A program made the position numbers and the translations under genes. From Basidiobolus meristosporus CBS 931.73 (Eukaryota > Basidiobolomycota > Basidiobolomycetes > Basidiobolales > Basidiobolaceae), in the NCBI GenBank assembly GCA_002104905.1, contig MCFE01000465.1, positions 1-64,000 of the forward strand: a stretch of DNA of 64,000 nt, written 5' to 3'. Shown one piece after another: positions 46,196 through 58,831 of this stretch. The notes under the pieces were generated by a model, which was given only the letters and a program-made list of their open reading frames with translations, was not told where the DNA came from and made no database searches. Position 1 is the stretch's first letter, and each line of letters starts with the position of its first letter.

Positions 46196-47174
46196 CAACC
46201 ACTCCAAGGCCCAAGAAAGAAAGTGGTGTGCAAGGAAAAACCACGTCCAACAATGTGAAGTCCGCAGGTTCAGGGGGATGATCTTTTAATAAACTCAGTG
46301 GAGATACAAACCCGAGACACTTTTCGTTGTAAATGGTAGTTGTACTGATGAGTCTTCTGATCATATTGGCGCTGGAATGGAAGTCAAGGTTGTACAGACT
46401 CATTCAACAACGGCTGGATATGGTACTCCTGTTAATTAATTCTAGGATCCTCACCGTACACCAGCTAGGTCTGTGATAATTGAGAATTGTTTCAACATGA
46501 CATTGATTAGCTTCTCGCGAAAGAGGGCCGTGAGCGGTTTGAAGTCTTCACCAACCGGCTAGATGCAGTCGACCATCGGTCCAAGCAAGCCTGAGAAGGC
46601 CGGAGGGATGGAGTTGAATGCACCCACAGACGTGTCAGCTTAGCATCGTGGAGCGTAAGCCCCAGACGTTAGAACGGCCCCAGGTAGAGTGGATGCATTT
46701 GCACACCCGGTCGCCACTTGCATGCGACGACCGCTTTCTCATTACAATCTAGACCGTATTCACGATCAATCAGCGAGGTGATACAACATTGGACAGCGGG
46801 TCTGTACCATTACAAAGGCCAAAATCGCCATTGAATCGATCCACCGATGGGAAAGCAAAAGCCCAACAACGCCCTTGCGAATCCTAATTTGGCTGGCCCT
46901 CTTTCATGCTGTGTATTTCTACAAAGAGGGATTGTTCTCCGGCATTGTGCCTTTGGTGAGGCCATAGCTTGCCGCTTAGGTTCAAGTGATGAGAACAACC
47001 AGCATCGATCCGACGCTATTGTCAATCCTCACTGACGTAAGGAACTGGAATCCGTGTAGCCTAATCAAGAGTGAAGTTGTTACTTTATTACAATTAGCCA
47101 ATGAGTGGCAATCCGTGGTAGATACAGGTCTGTGATTGATTGGCTGATGGCGAGCAGCGTTGTGTTCCGTCCGG
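46196..47174. other. Intergenic stretch, no gene seen
   Basis: About 1 kb between two minus-strand genes. It should hold the promoter of the preceding gene and the 3' UTR of the TBC gene. Short frames are not convincing. Confidence 0.5.
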
Positions 47175-49899
47175 CTATATCGAATGCTCGCCCGTGGCAT
47201 CGTCCAGGATGCCGAATTCTTGCTTCATCTGACAGATATGCCTATCGCGTTTGGATTGCACCACGGAATGCTTGATATAAGGTTTCAATGTTACGAATGC
47301 AACCTGCGCGCATGTATAAACGAGTCAGTGTATGCGTATGACATGTACGAGGAGCTGACGCCAATTACCTTGATAAGCTTTTCTTCCTCTTGAATCTCGA
47401 GTGTCATGGACTTGAGATGATGGTACACACTGCCGCTGTCCTGACACCTCAGCAGCTTCTGTTCGTTGGTCTTGAGCAACGCGACTGCTACTCGAAACAG
47501 CGATACCACGCCCTGGACGAAGAAATTGTCCCATACGCGAAGCAAGGTCTCCATCGGGATGCAGTCTGTGTAGATGGTCAAGAACCAGCTGAACGTCACC
47601 GCCCCGAGATCCACTCCTAGGCTGCAGAAATGGCTATCTAGGCGCGGTAAGATCTCCTTGACCAGTTCTTTGAGGACTCGCTGATCAGCCTGCGATACCA
47701 AAAGTTGCCCAGTGTAGTAGTCGGATGGAAGGATATTCTCGATGATGCATACGAGTGTCCAAAATGCGTACTCTTCGTCGGATTGTACTAGTAGCAGTAC
47801 GGCGGCAATCAAATTCATTCCCTGGCAATAGCCAACCGAAGGATTGTGCCTGTGGAAGGGGTCAATCAAGTTGAATTCACGCAGCAAATCGACTGGGCAA
47901 ATTACCAGCTAAAGGCTACCAGGACTCTTCGCAGTTTTTCAATGCCCAGTCCGTTTTCTTCGAAGAACTCGTGGTTAGGGAGGGTTCGATGCAAGTCCTA
48001 GTGATCTGTAGGGTTAGTCTAGGCTGATTTGATCTCGTGTAGCTAATGAGAATGTGGTGTCGCGAACGAGTCACCTAGACGAGATACCAGAAGTAGGGCA
48101 CATACCAATTCAATCTGGCTCAAGGACACCGATTCCCAACCTTCATGCTGTGCGATCAGCTCTTGGTAATAGCCAGGCTTCTTCCGTCTATATGCGCCTG
48201 AGCATTCATGCCATATTTTGGCGCGATGAATTGCTGGGATGCCAGCATGAACCAATTTCTTGAATTCCTTGTACTCCGCTTCGCCCATTCTGGCCAAGCC
48301 TAGGCTCTGCTCGACCGAATCATCGTCACGACGATCCCCCCTGGACGCTTTTCTCCTCTCGATGAAAGCATTCCATTTGTCTTTTTGAGCCTGCAGTGGT
48401 ACAGTATGCATGTCTATGAGCTGTGAGAGCAGCAGATGAACGGACGGACTCTGCGCGGTATCCTTGGCCACTATAATCGTGGCTGGGGTGATGGTGGGTG
48501 AATTGGGCGGCGAGTATAAGATATGCCCTGGGTTTGCCGGTGAGGCTGGGGATGTCATGGTGGAGTAAAAGTTGTAATAGTCGATAGGATACAGAATCTC
48601 GTGCTTGGCCAATGTCAAGTGAGAACATTGCTCATCTGGCTCAAGGTCCAGTAAGCTTGGTCGATTCTCACGCATCAAGTTTCCGACGAGCTTGCCGGCA
48701 GTACTGAGCTCTGGTTGAAGGGTCTCGGGCCCTGTCTGATCTGGCTTAGACATCTCAACCTTTTGCTGAGCAATCAGCATCCCATTTGCCTCTGGTTCAT
48801 CAGAATGACATGATCCTTCAGCTGCATGGGTCTTTTCGCGACAAACTGGCGTGTCCCTGGCTGACGAAGTGTTTATGGGGATAGTAGCTCGGCTTCTTTC
48901 TGTGCTTAGAAGATCCATTGTCCACCTAGAGACGCGGAAGGACACTCGTTTGGAATTGAAAAGTAGTGATCGCGCTGTGCCATCATCCCGCAGGGACGTT
49001 GCTGCTAGTGAGATGGCTTTAAAATGGAGCGGCTGTGAGCCAGGCTCGTCTAAAACCGTACCTGTAATTGATGGACTAATGAACCTCTGCGCTCGTCTTT
49101 GCTTCTGTTTCAGGAAATCTCCGTTTAGCTGCGGATCGTCCTCAACATGAGAATTAATGTCAAGGCATTCTGTGCTACACCCATGTTGATGAAGAGATTG
49201 GTTCGGCGAAGACGAAAGATCCTTGAGCCCCGGTATACTCGTCACATGCCCCGACCATGTGCTTGGAGTGAAACGGCCTGCGTGGATGGAATTCTCTAGC
49301 ACTGGCAAGGTGTAGCGTCGTATTTGTGAGGGATCCACGGCGTTATCCAGTGCTCTGGATTGAATACTCCGTTTTGGACCATAATCCGATTCAGGCCCGG
49401 GTTCCTTGTCCATGTTAGAATTAAACAAGCGCTTCTGAATATGTTGATTAAGATATGAATCACTGACGGAACGTTTTAATTTTGGCCACTGCTCAAGAGT
49501 GCTTTTTATTTCGACATCTTTTTCGGCAATGTTACTATTTGCTTGTCGATGATCAGTATAACAGGGTGTTACAGGAGGCTCCATATCGGTAGGCGTACTC
49601 GTGGCCGTATTGACGCAAGCGACAACTGTCAGTGTTGGGTGGAGAGTTGCACAAAGGTGCCGATGCTCCAAATCCTGCTCGCTATCTGAGCTGTGCAAGT
49701 CAGATTGCAGGGCATTCGGAATGGAGGGTTGTGCTTGGGTGGGGCTATTGATACGGCCTGTGTCGTCAAAAGCTTCTGAAGGCTTTCCTTCGGCTGATCG
49801 CTTCTCAGGCGAGGAAGGCGTTGCAGGCCTGGCTGGAATGCTGGACAAGATGTCACTTCCTTCCGCGAAAATAGGTTCTGAGGCAGAGATATCCGGCAT
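47175..49899 (-). CDS. TBC-domain Rab GTPase-activating protein
   Basis: Exons 48106-49899, 47906-47997, 47369-47849 and 47175-47303 give 831 residues. About 520 N-terminal residues are polar and probably disordered. The TBC domain follows: motif A IPAIHRAKIWHE, motif B IELDLHRTLPNHEFF carrying the catalytic Arg finger, and motif C NPSVGYCQGMNLIAA carrying the Gln finger, then FSWFLTIYTDCIP and VWDNFFVQGVVSLFRVAVAL. Both dual-finger residues are present, so GAP activity on a Rab is expected. Exon joins restore each motif exactly, e.g. FSW|HNPSVGY. The start is the first ATG in frame; no intron was found in the long first exon. The Rab target cannot be told from sequence. Confidence 0.92.
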
Positions 49900-50526
49900 T
49901 TGGTATTTCAAGAGAAATAACCAGAACTGAATAAAAGGTATTCAGAAAGCGTGAGGTCTAAGGACCTACCGAATCCAACTCACAAACCGAGAGGGAAAAG
50001 TGTCGTGTTTTGTTGAGTGCTCACGAAATTAAGGCACAAGTGACTGTAGTGGAAGTGGAGTGAAGCGGGCTCACTTATATTACAATAGAAGGGCTCAGTT
50101 GGAAAGGAGGTAGAGGCAGGTGCCAGAGTAAATAAAGGCTAGTGGTGTGTTCTAAGCTTTGGGCACAATATTCATGGTTTCCTGTACTGCTTTTCTCAGG
50201 GAGAAAGAGAGTCTAAAGTGTAGCGGACTAACGTGAGCTGTTCAAAAAGGGAACGTGACAGGGGTTTTATCTAAAAAAAGCCTATGCTGTTGTTGTAGTT
50301 GCGTAAATATTCGGCATAATTGAAAACCATGAAACTATCCATTTCACGACTGTAATTGTTGCTTCATTGGTAGTGTTTTATTCGAATAGTGTATAACCAC
50401 TGGCGTACCCAAAGTACCTTGCTGATTGGCCAAGATTATTTTCAGTTAAATTTGGCGCCACCCTGGTGAGGATATTATTCAGTACACCTGAACTTTACCA
50501 GTTGTTTATTTACTTCGGCTTCAAAG
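49900..50526. promoter_or_regulatory. Divergent promoter region, RabGAP and thymidylate kinase
   Basis: 627 bp lie between the two start codons, which face away from each other, so both promoters must be here. GGCGCCA occurs at 50455-50461, about 65 bp before the kinase ATG. It resembles the core of cell-cycle (E2F/MBF-like) sites, which would suit a dTTP synthesis gene, but a single short match is weak evidence. Confidence 0.4.
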
Positions 50527-51403
50527 ATGGCGACATTTGGACGTTCAGCCGCCAAGCGCGGTGCCTTTATTTTGTTTGAGGGGTGTGATCGTTGTGGGAA
50601 AACAACACAAAGCTCCAAGCTTGTGGAACATTTGCGCGCCACTGGTGTAGCCACCGAGCTTATGAAATTCCCTAGTAAGCGTTCAACTTGGCCTAAAGCC
50701 TTGAGATGGTGCTAATCGTTCGCTTGCAGATCGGGAAACCACCATCGGAAAAATGATCGATCAGTACTTGAGAAGCGGTCAAGATCTCGACGACCAAACC
50801 ATCCATCTGTTGTTTTCAGCTAACCGTTGGGAGGCCATGTAAGCCGAATACCTTACTTTGAGCTCACCCGCCCCAGCTTATTCCCTGCTTATATAGGAAC
50901 GAGATGAGAGAAAAGCTGCTGAGCGGAATAACCGTTGTAGTGGATCGTTACGCTTTCTCAGGGGTAGCCTTTTCAGCCGCCAAGGTCAGATAGCTCGTCT
51001 AGAAGCATGCTCAGAGTTTGGTTGACCTAATCCGTGTTTACAGGGCTTGGATATCAAGTGGTGCCAAAACCCAGACGTAGGACTTATCCAACCAGATGTC
51101 GTTTTCCTTTTAGATATGCCAATAGAAAACACCTCCGAACGAGATGGCTTTGGTGAAGAAAGGTACGAAAAGAGAAGCATGCAGATCAAAGTACGCGAGC
51201 TCTTCCTTAGCATGCAGAACCCAACTTGGAGAGTAAGTGACCATCGACAAACCATTCCTATCCCAGGGGCATTAACGAGATTTTGCTAGGTCTTGGATGC
51301 ACGCAGATCTATAGAAGATCTCCAGCAAGAAATCGTCAAGATCTCCACCGAGACGTTGGCCAAGTGTCAGAAAACTGCCATTAAAGATGGGTTGTGGAAA
51401 TAA
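50527..51403 (+). CDS. CDC8: Thymidylate (dTMP) kinase
   Basis: Exons 50527-50674, 50730-50838, 50897-50984, 51044-51232 and 51290-51403 give 215 residues, the normal family length. Motifs: P-loop [43 protein letters not shown], the [15 protein letters not shown] loop, and the lid region [15 protein letters not shown]. The enzyme phosphorylates dTMP to dTDP with ATP, an essential step to dTTP. The Cys after Gly-Cys-Asp-Arg in the P-loop, where many orthologues have Ser or Gly, is a minor variant. It converges with MYG1, with only 142 bp between the stops. The symbol follows the yeast orthologue. Confidence 0.95.
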
Positions 51404-51545
51404 AGCGAATCGTCATTTAGAAATTCCATTCACTCCGTTGAAGTCATGCCATTCTACCCAACACATCCAGTTGGAAACCATGTTTATTGTGCAAGATGAA
51501 AATCGAAACTGGCTCAGAGACATAGCTAGAATAACACGGAGTCCA

Positions 51546-53092
51546 TTAGATCACCAAAGCCTTGGTAGCCATCTGGAGTGCTCCGTCCTTGGTCTGGTTG
51601 CCGCCAATGAATCCACTGTGATGAACAAATATGCATCCCTGTGACAGCAAATTAGTAGTGATACGCAACGTGTGGAGCCAGTGTGGGGCTTACCTCAACT
51701 TGGGACTTTTCCGAGAGCTCACCATCGCGATATCCACGCCAAGCTTCGGGAAGAGGACGACGGGACTCGAACGAATTGGGGGAGACTGGGACGGCTTGAA
51801 CTCTATAGGCTCCACTAAGACCATCAGGGAACAGTACATAGATAGGCTTCTTCTCGAGGTTCAACTCTTTCTCGATCTCAAACAAGTGCTCCTAAAAGAA
51901 GTCTGGGTAACTGGATTCCATAACAACAGATACCCGAGGTCTGACTAACCTTCCAGGGGCATGGACTGTCGAAAATCAGGATCTGGCCACTCTCGTGCAC
52001 CTCCATACGTGTGTTCACCGCTTTGACTACAAGATCGCGGGCAGGCAACCAAGCAAGGCCGAGGAAGCGAAGTCTTTCAACAAACTCTCCACCAGCAAGC
52101 TCCATTGCTTTCTCAAAGCGAGACTATCGACGATGAATTGTTGTTAGGCAATTGCCCATTCTAGGCTAAGGTAAGAACTAAACCGTATTACGTCCAAGTC
52201 AACATCAGTTTGGTTCCACCATGGGTTCAAGCGTCCAACGCGTGCAGCAAGGTCGGTGCGATCCTCGTACTTGGGTTCGATATCTTGAGGGTATTGAGAG
52301 ATGCCGTTGTCAATGGCGTCCAAGGCCTCGACAAAATCCTAAAGGCGGGCTCAGTAACAAGCTCAACTGCACGAATACTTGAGCATAGCTACCTTGTACA
52401 TCTTCTGGTAAAGTAGCTCCACCTTGGGATCTTCTTGTGAGAGAGACAATTGGGAGGCAATAATCTCCTTTCCGTAGTGTCTGATGGATCAGTACGTTAG
52501 CAAGCAGCTTTCAAGGGTTCTTGCAAGATTGCCATACTTGTAAATCAAACCGGCGCTGCTAAGCTTGGTCTTGAAGTCGGCGGAGAAAACTTCGCTGAAT
52601 CCACGCTAGCGTAATAGAGCTGGTTATTCATAGGCCACCCCACAAAAAGGCCAGGAGTACTAACCTGGTGGTGATCGAAACGCAACTTTTCAGGCTGGTA
52701 TTCACCTCCGACATCAATCACAGCATCACACTCGGCCAATTTGCTTTCGTCACGCGTGCGAACGATTTCTATCAATTCCCCCGAGTAAGAAAAAGGGGAC
52801 TTGTGACGAGTTCAACTAAGACTTACTAGCATCTTGAAAGCCCTGGGTTAGCTTCATCAAGTATAAGCCAAGTGCTTCATCGCTGAGAAATTTCCGTCGT
52901 TAGAGTTGGGAAGAGAGGCGTGAATGGTGAATAGACGAAATACCAATGAAAGGTTCCGTTGTGAGTTCCGATTGTCTATATGGAAACTCTTAGAGAAATC
53001 CAACGTGTACTAGCAGTGGGGTTTAGCTTTACCTTGGTCATTGTATGGATACACCTGAACGTACGAATGAAAGCTTTTGGTAAACTTGGCAT
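51546..53092 (-). CDS. MYG1: MYG1-family exonuclease/metal-dependent hydrolase
   Basis: Ten exons (53033-53092, 52944-52975, 52827-52882, 52665-52768, 52538-52605, 52393-52480, 52192-52338, 51950-52123, 51694-51891, 51546-51638) give 339 residues. Family motifs: [37 protein letters not shown] (DHH motif), [43 protein letters not shown] and [16 protein letters not shown]. Human MYG1 is a 3'-5' RNA exonuclease acting in nucleus and mitochondria. Exon 1 here encodes [18 protein letters not shown], a presequence-like stretch, and a second in-frame ATG at 53041 gives MTKTIGTHNG without it. The two starts could yield mitochondrial and nucleo-cytosolic forms. Confidence 0.94.
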
Positions 53093-53490
53093 GGAATTTT
53101 TTTTCTTTTTTGTGGAGTCCCTCGCTTTATTGGGCACGTCGCCAATGAAAATTGTTTTATGGATCGGTCACAGACGTCTTATGTGTCCTTCAGGTTGGTG
53201 AATGGTTTCAGCCCGAATCGATTTTGTTATCATGCCGAATCTACACAAATCGTTGATGCTCTTTCCGCCTAGAGATATCTGTCATATAATCCATGTTTGC
53301 TGCTTGTTCAACCTGTGGCCATTAAACAGTTCCGTAAGTGTGCAGGGTTTACCATGATATGATCAACAGCTTTGCTACTTGGTAGGTTAAGTCTGTAACA
53401 TCAGGAACACCCTTGTCAGTCAATTATTTATTGGGTTATACCTTTTAACAACTTACCTTTTTGACATGGTAGAGTGTGAGGTGCTATTAG
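53093..53490. other. MYG1 upstream region
   Basis: About 400 bp between the MYG1 start and the first Copia LTR. No gene is seen. The retroelement lies close enough to affect the MYG1 promoter. Confidence 0.5.
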
Positions 53491-53839
53491 TGTTGCAAAA
53501 ATTTGTAATTCCACCTAAATATTCACCTAACTTAGTCACTTAGATCATTACCTTCAAATCCTAGAGAATACTCACCAAATTCCTTGTTGTGATTTACTTG
53601 GAATATTTTCACCAAAATAGCAGGTACCCTGAACATAAAGATTCTCAAAGTTGGTCAAGCAGCCCTAAACTTTGCACAAATATGCTTAGGGTCTTCCTAA
53701 ACCTATTTTAAGTGTTTCTTATGCCAAGACTATGTAAAAGTATAAATACTACTTTTACATTCAATAAATCATTAGGTGAAAACTACATAATCTACTTGTT
53801 TTCCCAAGCACTTCCAATATCTTCATGACTCTTACAACA
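53491..53839 (+). mobile_element. Copia-type LTR A (left, forward)
   Basis: 349 bp starting TGTTGCAAAA and ending CTTACAACA, so it has the TG...CA ends and a TGTTG/CAACA inverted pair. Directly after it, GGTTATGAACCC resembles an internal initiator-tRNA-Met primer site of the kind used by Drosophila copia. A reverse-oriented partner is at 57763-58109. Confidence 0.8.
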
Positions 53840-56145
53840 GGTTATGAACCCTGAGCTGTCACTCTCTGCAATGTCTACTACTGCTATTACTGGAACTTTT
53901 ACCTCTGCTGAAAAGTTGAATGGAACTAACTAGACAAGTGTGGAAGGTGAAGATGAAGATGCTGCTACAAGAAAGAGGCCTTTGGGATATTGTCATGGGA
54001 GAAGAATGCCCTCATAAAAACAAGGGAGAGGAAGCCATAAAGTACCAGAAGAAGGAACAAAATGCCTTTAAATACATTTGCCTTAATGTCAAAGACAAAT
54101 TGCTAATTCAATGCTCAAGAGCAAAAACAGCAAAGAATGCCTGAAAGACATTAGAAGACACCTACCAGTGATGTTCAGCTGCTAGGAAAACATATTTTAG
54201 ACAAAAATCCCTTACTACAAAGATGCTGCCAGGAGAAGAAATGAGAAATATATTTACTACAACTACCCTGATAGTGCATGAGATGGAATCTGTGGGCACA
54301 CAAACTACTGATGATGATGTGATAGTAACCATCCAGAATAGGCTAACTGACAAATTTCAGGGCCTTGTATCAGCCCTAGAGTCCAGAGCTGAGGATTTGA
54401 CCTTAAGTTATGTCTATGGAAGGCTCCTGGATGAAGAATTAAGAAAATCAAGTGCCAACAAGAAGGAAGAAGAAAAAGCCTTAATAAGCAATGATAACCA
54501 ACAAAGGAGATACTCAAGTCCCTTTTAAGGCAACAGCAGCCTGTTTTGCAACTACTGCAAAAGGAAAGGACACACATCAGACCTGTGCTTCAAAAAGAGA
54601 GATAGCCAGCAGAAAAAGCCTGATTATGGAAATGCCTCAACAACTGAAGATAGACTATTCATATCTGCTCTAAATATGGCCACATACAAGGATTCTCAGA
54701 CATGGTATATTGACTCTGGAGCATCTCAACACTTTACACACCAAAAAGAACATTTTACCTAATATCAAGAAATTCCAATTAAGAAGGTTTTCATGGGTGA
54801 TAATCAATCACTTGATGCAGTGGAATAAGGAACCATCCAAGTAAACCTTGGAAGCAGTGAAGGAAGCCATACACTGACCTTTAACAAAGTACTCTATGTA
54901 CCAGAAATAGCCAAGAACGTACTATCTGTAAGCAAGGCTGCAGCAGAAGGGCTCAGTTTCAGCTCTGACAATTCTGGATCCAGGATTGCTGATCAAGTTG
55001 ATGCCCATATTGCTTTGGATATCAGAGATCAGAATCTATACAAGTTGACTTATATTCCACAATATCTGGAAGGCAATATAAGTAACTTACATGAAGAAAC
55101 ACCAATGCTTTGGCACAGGAGATTTGGACACATCAATTTTGATTATTTGCACAAAATGATTGAAAATCAGCTAATTTCTGGAGTAAAAGTTGATCCTCAG
55201 CTAATATGGAGCACTGTGAAGCCTGCATATATAGGAAGCAAGCCAGACAACCATTCTAGAGCTCTGGGCTAATTAAAACAAAGAAAAAATCAGATCTAAC
55301 TCACTCATATCTGAGTGAACCTTTGCAAAATTTACCCTCAGGTGGGATAAAGTAATTTATTACTTTTATTAATGATTATACAAGATAAACATGGGTCTAC
55401 TTCATGGAAAGAAAGGAAGAAGCTTTGTCCAAGCTCAGGGAGCTTAGAGCCATGGTGGAGAGAGAAACTGGTGAAAAAATAAAGAAAATATGATCTAACA
55501 ATGGTGAAGATTATACCTAAAAACTCTTCATCCACTTCTGCAAAATTCATGGGATAAAGCAAGAGACTACTGTACCCTACTCTCACAACAAAATGGAGTG
55601 GCAGAATGTGCAGACAGATCAATAATTGTTATGGCAAGATCAATGATCCATGATCAAAAATTATCCTATGATTTTTGAGCAAAATCAGTTGCCAAAGCAG
55701 TGTACCTTACAAGCAGGAGTTATAGCAGAATACTATGTGATTCTACTCCATTTCATGCATGGCAAGGATTCAGACCAAGTGCAGAACATCTAAGAATACT
55801 TAGGTGCACAGCATATGCTAAGAAACTGCCCAGAAATCAGTCAAAATTTGAGTCAAAATGTATTGAATACATATTTTTGGGCTACTGCAATGAGAGTAAA
55901 GCATACAGACTATACAATACCAAAGCAACAAAGCTGATCAAGTCCAGGGATGCATTGTTTGATGAAAGTTCAAAAGTTTCATAGAAAAAGTCATCAGATG
56001 ATGACAAAAATCTGATCTCAAGTCCACCAATAGTCAGGACTGAATCAGAGTAATACAATGAAGCTTTTTTTACTCCACATGACTCTACAACCATGATATA
56101 GCTGGAATTAGAGCCCAGGAATATCCCAGAGTGATTATTTCAGTT
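53840..56145 (+). mobile_element. Copia arm A: decayed gag-protease-integrase
   Basis: The plus strand reads, with many stops, a gag start (VWKVKMKMLLQERGLWDI), NRLTDKFQGLVSAL, a CCHC zinc knuckle (CNYCKRKGHTSDLC), the protease motif WYIDSGASQHFT, LYVPEIAKNVLSVSKA, the pre-integrase motif LWHRRFGHINFDYLHKM and integrase remnants up to ALFDE near 55965. Reverse transcriptase is absent. It is inactive. Its first part is the inverted partner of 56148-57762. Confidence 0.85.
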
Positions 56146-56147
56146 TC

Positions 56148-57762
56148 CTACTCATTCAAGGCTTTAAGCTCCCTGAGCTTGGACAAAGCTTCTTCCATTC
56201 TTTCCATGAAGTAGACCAACATGTATCTTGTAAAATCATCAATAAAAGTGGTCAAATACTTAATCCAACCTGAAGATAATTTTGTGTATGTCCACACAGA
56301 TCTGAGTGAATTAGATCTAATTTTTTTCTTAGTTTTGATTAACCCAGAGCTCTTGAATGGCTTTTTGGCTTGTTTCCCATATATGCAGGCTTCACAGTGC
56401 TCCAAATTAGCTGGGGATCAATTATTACTCCAGAAATTAGCTGATTTTTCATCATTTTGCGCAAATAAATTGAAATTACCGTGTCCAAATCTCCTGTGCC
56501 AAAGCATTGGTGTTTCTTCATTCAAGCTACTTATATTGGCTTCCAGATATGAAGGAATATAAGTCAACTTGTACAGATTCTGATCACAAATGCCCAAAGC
56601 AATATGAGCATCATTTTGATCAGTGATCCTGCATTCAGAATTGTCAAAGATGAAACTAAGTCCTTTTGCTGTGGCCTTGCTTACAGAAAGTAGGTTCTTG
56701 GCTATTTCTGCTATATAGAGTACTTTGTTAAAGGTCAGTGTATGGCTTCCTTCACTGCTTCTAAGGTTTACTTGGATAGTTCCTTATCCCACTGCATCAA
56801 GTGTTCTATTGTCACCCATGAAAACCTTCATAATTGGAATTTCTTGATAATGGGTAAATAGTTCTTTTTGGTGTGTAAAGTGCCGAGATGCTCCAGAGTC
56901 AATATACTATGTCTGAGAATCCTTGTATGTGGTCATATTTAGAGCAGATATGAATAGTTTATCTTCAGTTGTTGTGGCATTTCCATATTCAGGCTTTTTC
57001 TGCTGATTATCCGTGTTTTTGAAGTACCAGTCTGATGTGTGTCCTTTGCTTTTGCAGTAGTTGCAAAACAGGTTGCTAGTACCATTAAAAGCTCTTGGGC
57101 TTCTCCTTTGTTGGTTATCATTGCTAATAAAGCATCTTCTTCTTCCTTCTTATTGATGCTTGATTTCCTTAATTCTTCATCCAGGAGCCTTCCTTAGACA
57201 AAACCTAAGGTCAAATCTTCAGTTCTGGACTCTGGGCTGATACAAGGCCCTGAAACCTGTCTGTTAGTCTATTAAGGATGGTTGCTATCACATTTCCATC
57301 AGTAGTTGGTGCACCTATAGATTCCATCACATCCACCAGCAGTGTAGTTCTGTTAATTAGATTTTTGATTTCTTCTCCTGGCCACATCTTTGTAATAAAG
57401 AATTTTTGTCTGAATGCATTTTCTTGGCAGCTGAACATGACTGGTAGATGTCTTCTAATGCCTTCCAGGCAATTTTGCCGTTTTTGCTCTTGAGCTTTGA
57501 ATTAGTAATTTGTCTTTAACATTAAGGCAAATGCAGTTAAAGGCACTTTGTTCTTTCTTCTGGTGCTTTAAGGTTCCTCTCCCATGTTTTTAGGAGGGCA
57601 TTCTTCTCCAATGACAATATCCCAAAGGCCTCTTTCTTGTAGCAGCATCATCTTCACCTTCCATACTTAGTAGTCAGATCCATCCAACCTTTCAGCAGAG
57701 GAAAAATACCAGTTATAGCAATAGTAGACATTGCAGAGAGTGACAGCTCAGAGTTCATAACT
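56148..57762 (-). mobile_element. Copia arm B: inverted gag-protease-integrase fragment
   Basis: The minus strand carries the same element from gag (NRLTDRFQGLVSA, 57211-57438) through the zinc knuckle and protease regions to integrase (CEACIYGKQAKKPFKSSG, TFIDDFTRYMLVYFME, 56148-56405). It ends at the integrase core, shorter than arm A. Stops and frameshifts are spread along it. Confidence 0.85.
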
Positions 57763-58109
57763 TGTTGTAAGAGTCATAGAGATATTGGAAGTGCTTGGGA
57801 AAACAAGTAGACTATGTGGTTTTCACCTAATGATTTATTGAATGTCAAAGTGGTATTTATACTTTACATAGTCTTGGCATAAGAAATACTTAAAATAGGT
57901 TTAGGAAGGCCCTAAGCAAATTTGTGCAAAGTTTAGGGCTGTTTGACCCACTTTGGGAATTTTTATGCTCAGGGTACCTGCTATTTTGGTGAAAATATTC
58001 TTAGTAAATTCCAACAAGGATTTGGTCAGTATTCTCTAGGATTTGAAGGTAATGATCTAAGTGACTAAGCTAGGTGAGTATTTAGGTGGAATTACAAATT
58101 TTTACATCA
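57763..58109 (-). mobile_element. Copia-type LTR B (right, inverted)
   Basis: 347 bp, the reverse complement of LTR A with scattered differences. It reads TGTTGTAAG at the left and ends ACAAATTTTTACATCA. Confidence 0.8.
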
Positions 58110-58440
58110 AAAGGAACTGCTGATATCTGCTTGAGGTACACCTATAAGGACCTAGGACTAGATCAGGTTGGAAACTCCAATGCTAATTGGGGACAAAATT
58201 TAGAGGATAGAAGATCCTCTGCAGGATACATCTTTCTTTACTCTTAAGGAGCAATTTCATAGAATTCAAGAAAGAAACAAACTGTAGCACTTCCTACCAT
58301 GGAGGCAGAGTATATGTCAGCCTGTGAAGCCACCCAAAGAAATATGATTTGGTCCTGCAGGTGGATCCAATCCAGATCAGCCATCAAGATCCAATCAGGA
58401 GACTGCAATACTATCAGCAGCTTGAAATTAATGACCATTG
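58110..58440 (+). mobile_element. Copia RNase H fragment (forward)
   Basis: Starts AAAGGAACTGCTGATATC and reads KGTADICLRYTYKD, NANWGQNLEDRRSSAGYIF, GAIS and LPTMEAEYMSACEA, the 3' end of Copia pol, with at least two stops. It abuts the outside of LTR B in the opposite orientation, as at 38717-39245. Confidence 0.75.
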
Positions 58441-58831
58441 ACTCAATAGACTTGTTCTATTAGATAGTGCCACACTGAGCTATGGGTGCCAAATGGAGCC
58501 ATTGCATGCCAGAAAGGCATAGCAGACCTAAACTTGGCCACTTTGCATGAAGATGTAGAGCTATATTTCACACTCTGTGGTGAAAAATAGGCTCACTTGG
58601 CCTCCTTGGCACACTATGGCATCATTTGGCACTCATGGCTCAATGTGGTACTATCCAACAGAACAAGTCTAATCTTAAGAAGGGATTACAATGGCATTTA
58701 GCTAATTTTGCAGCCAAGTAAAGTTAAAAACATAACAGCATTTGTACAGTGTTTTGCCAAGGGTGGCATGGCATTGTTGTGGTCTTAGTGTGCTCTACAA
58801 CTATCTGAGTGGATCTAACCAGCCTGTACAA
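58441..58831. other. Spacer between Copia and element X
   Basis: About 390 bp with no coding features. Several short copies of TTGGCAC/TGGCACTC-like words occur. Probably old transposon-derived sequence. Confidence 0.35.
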
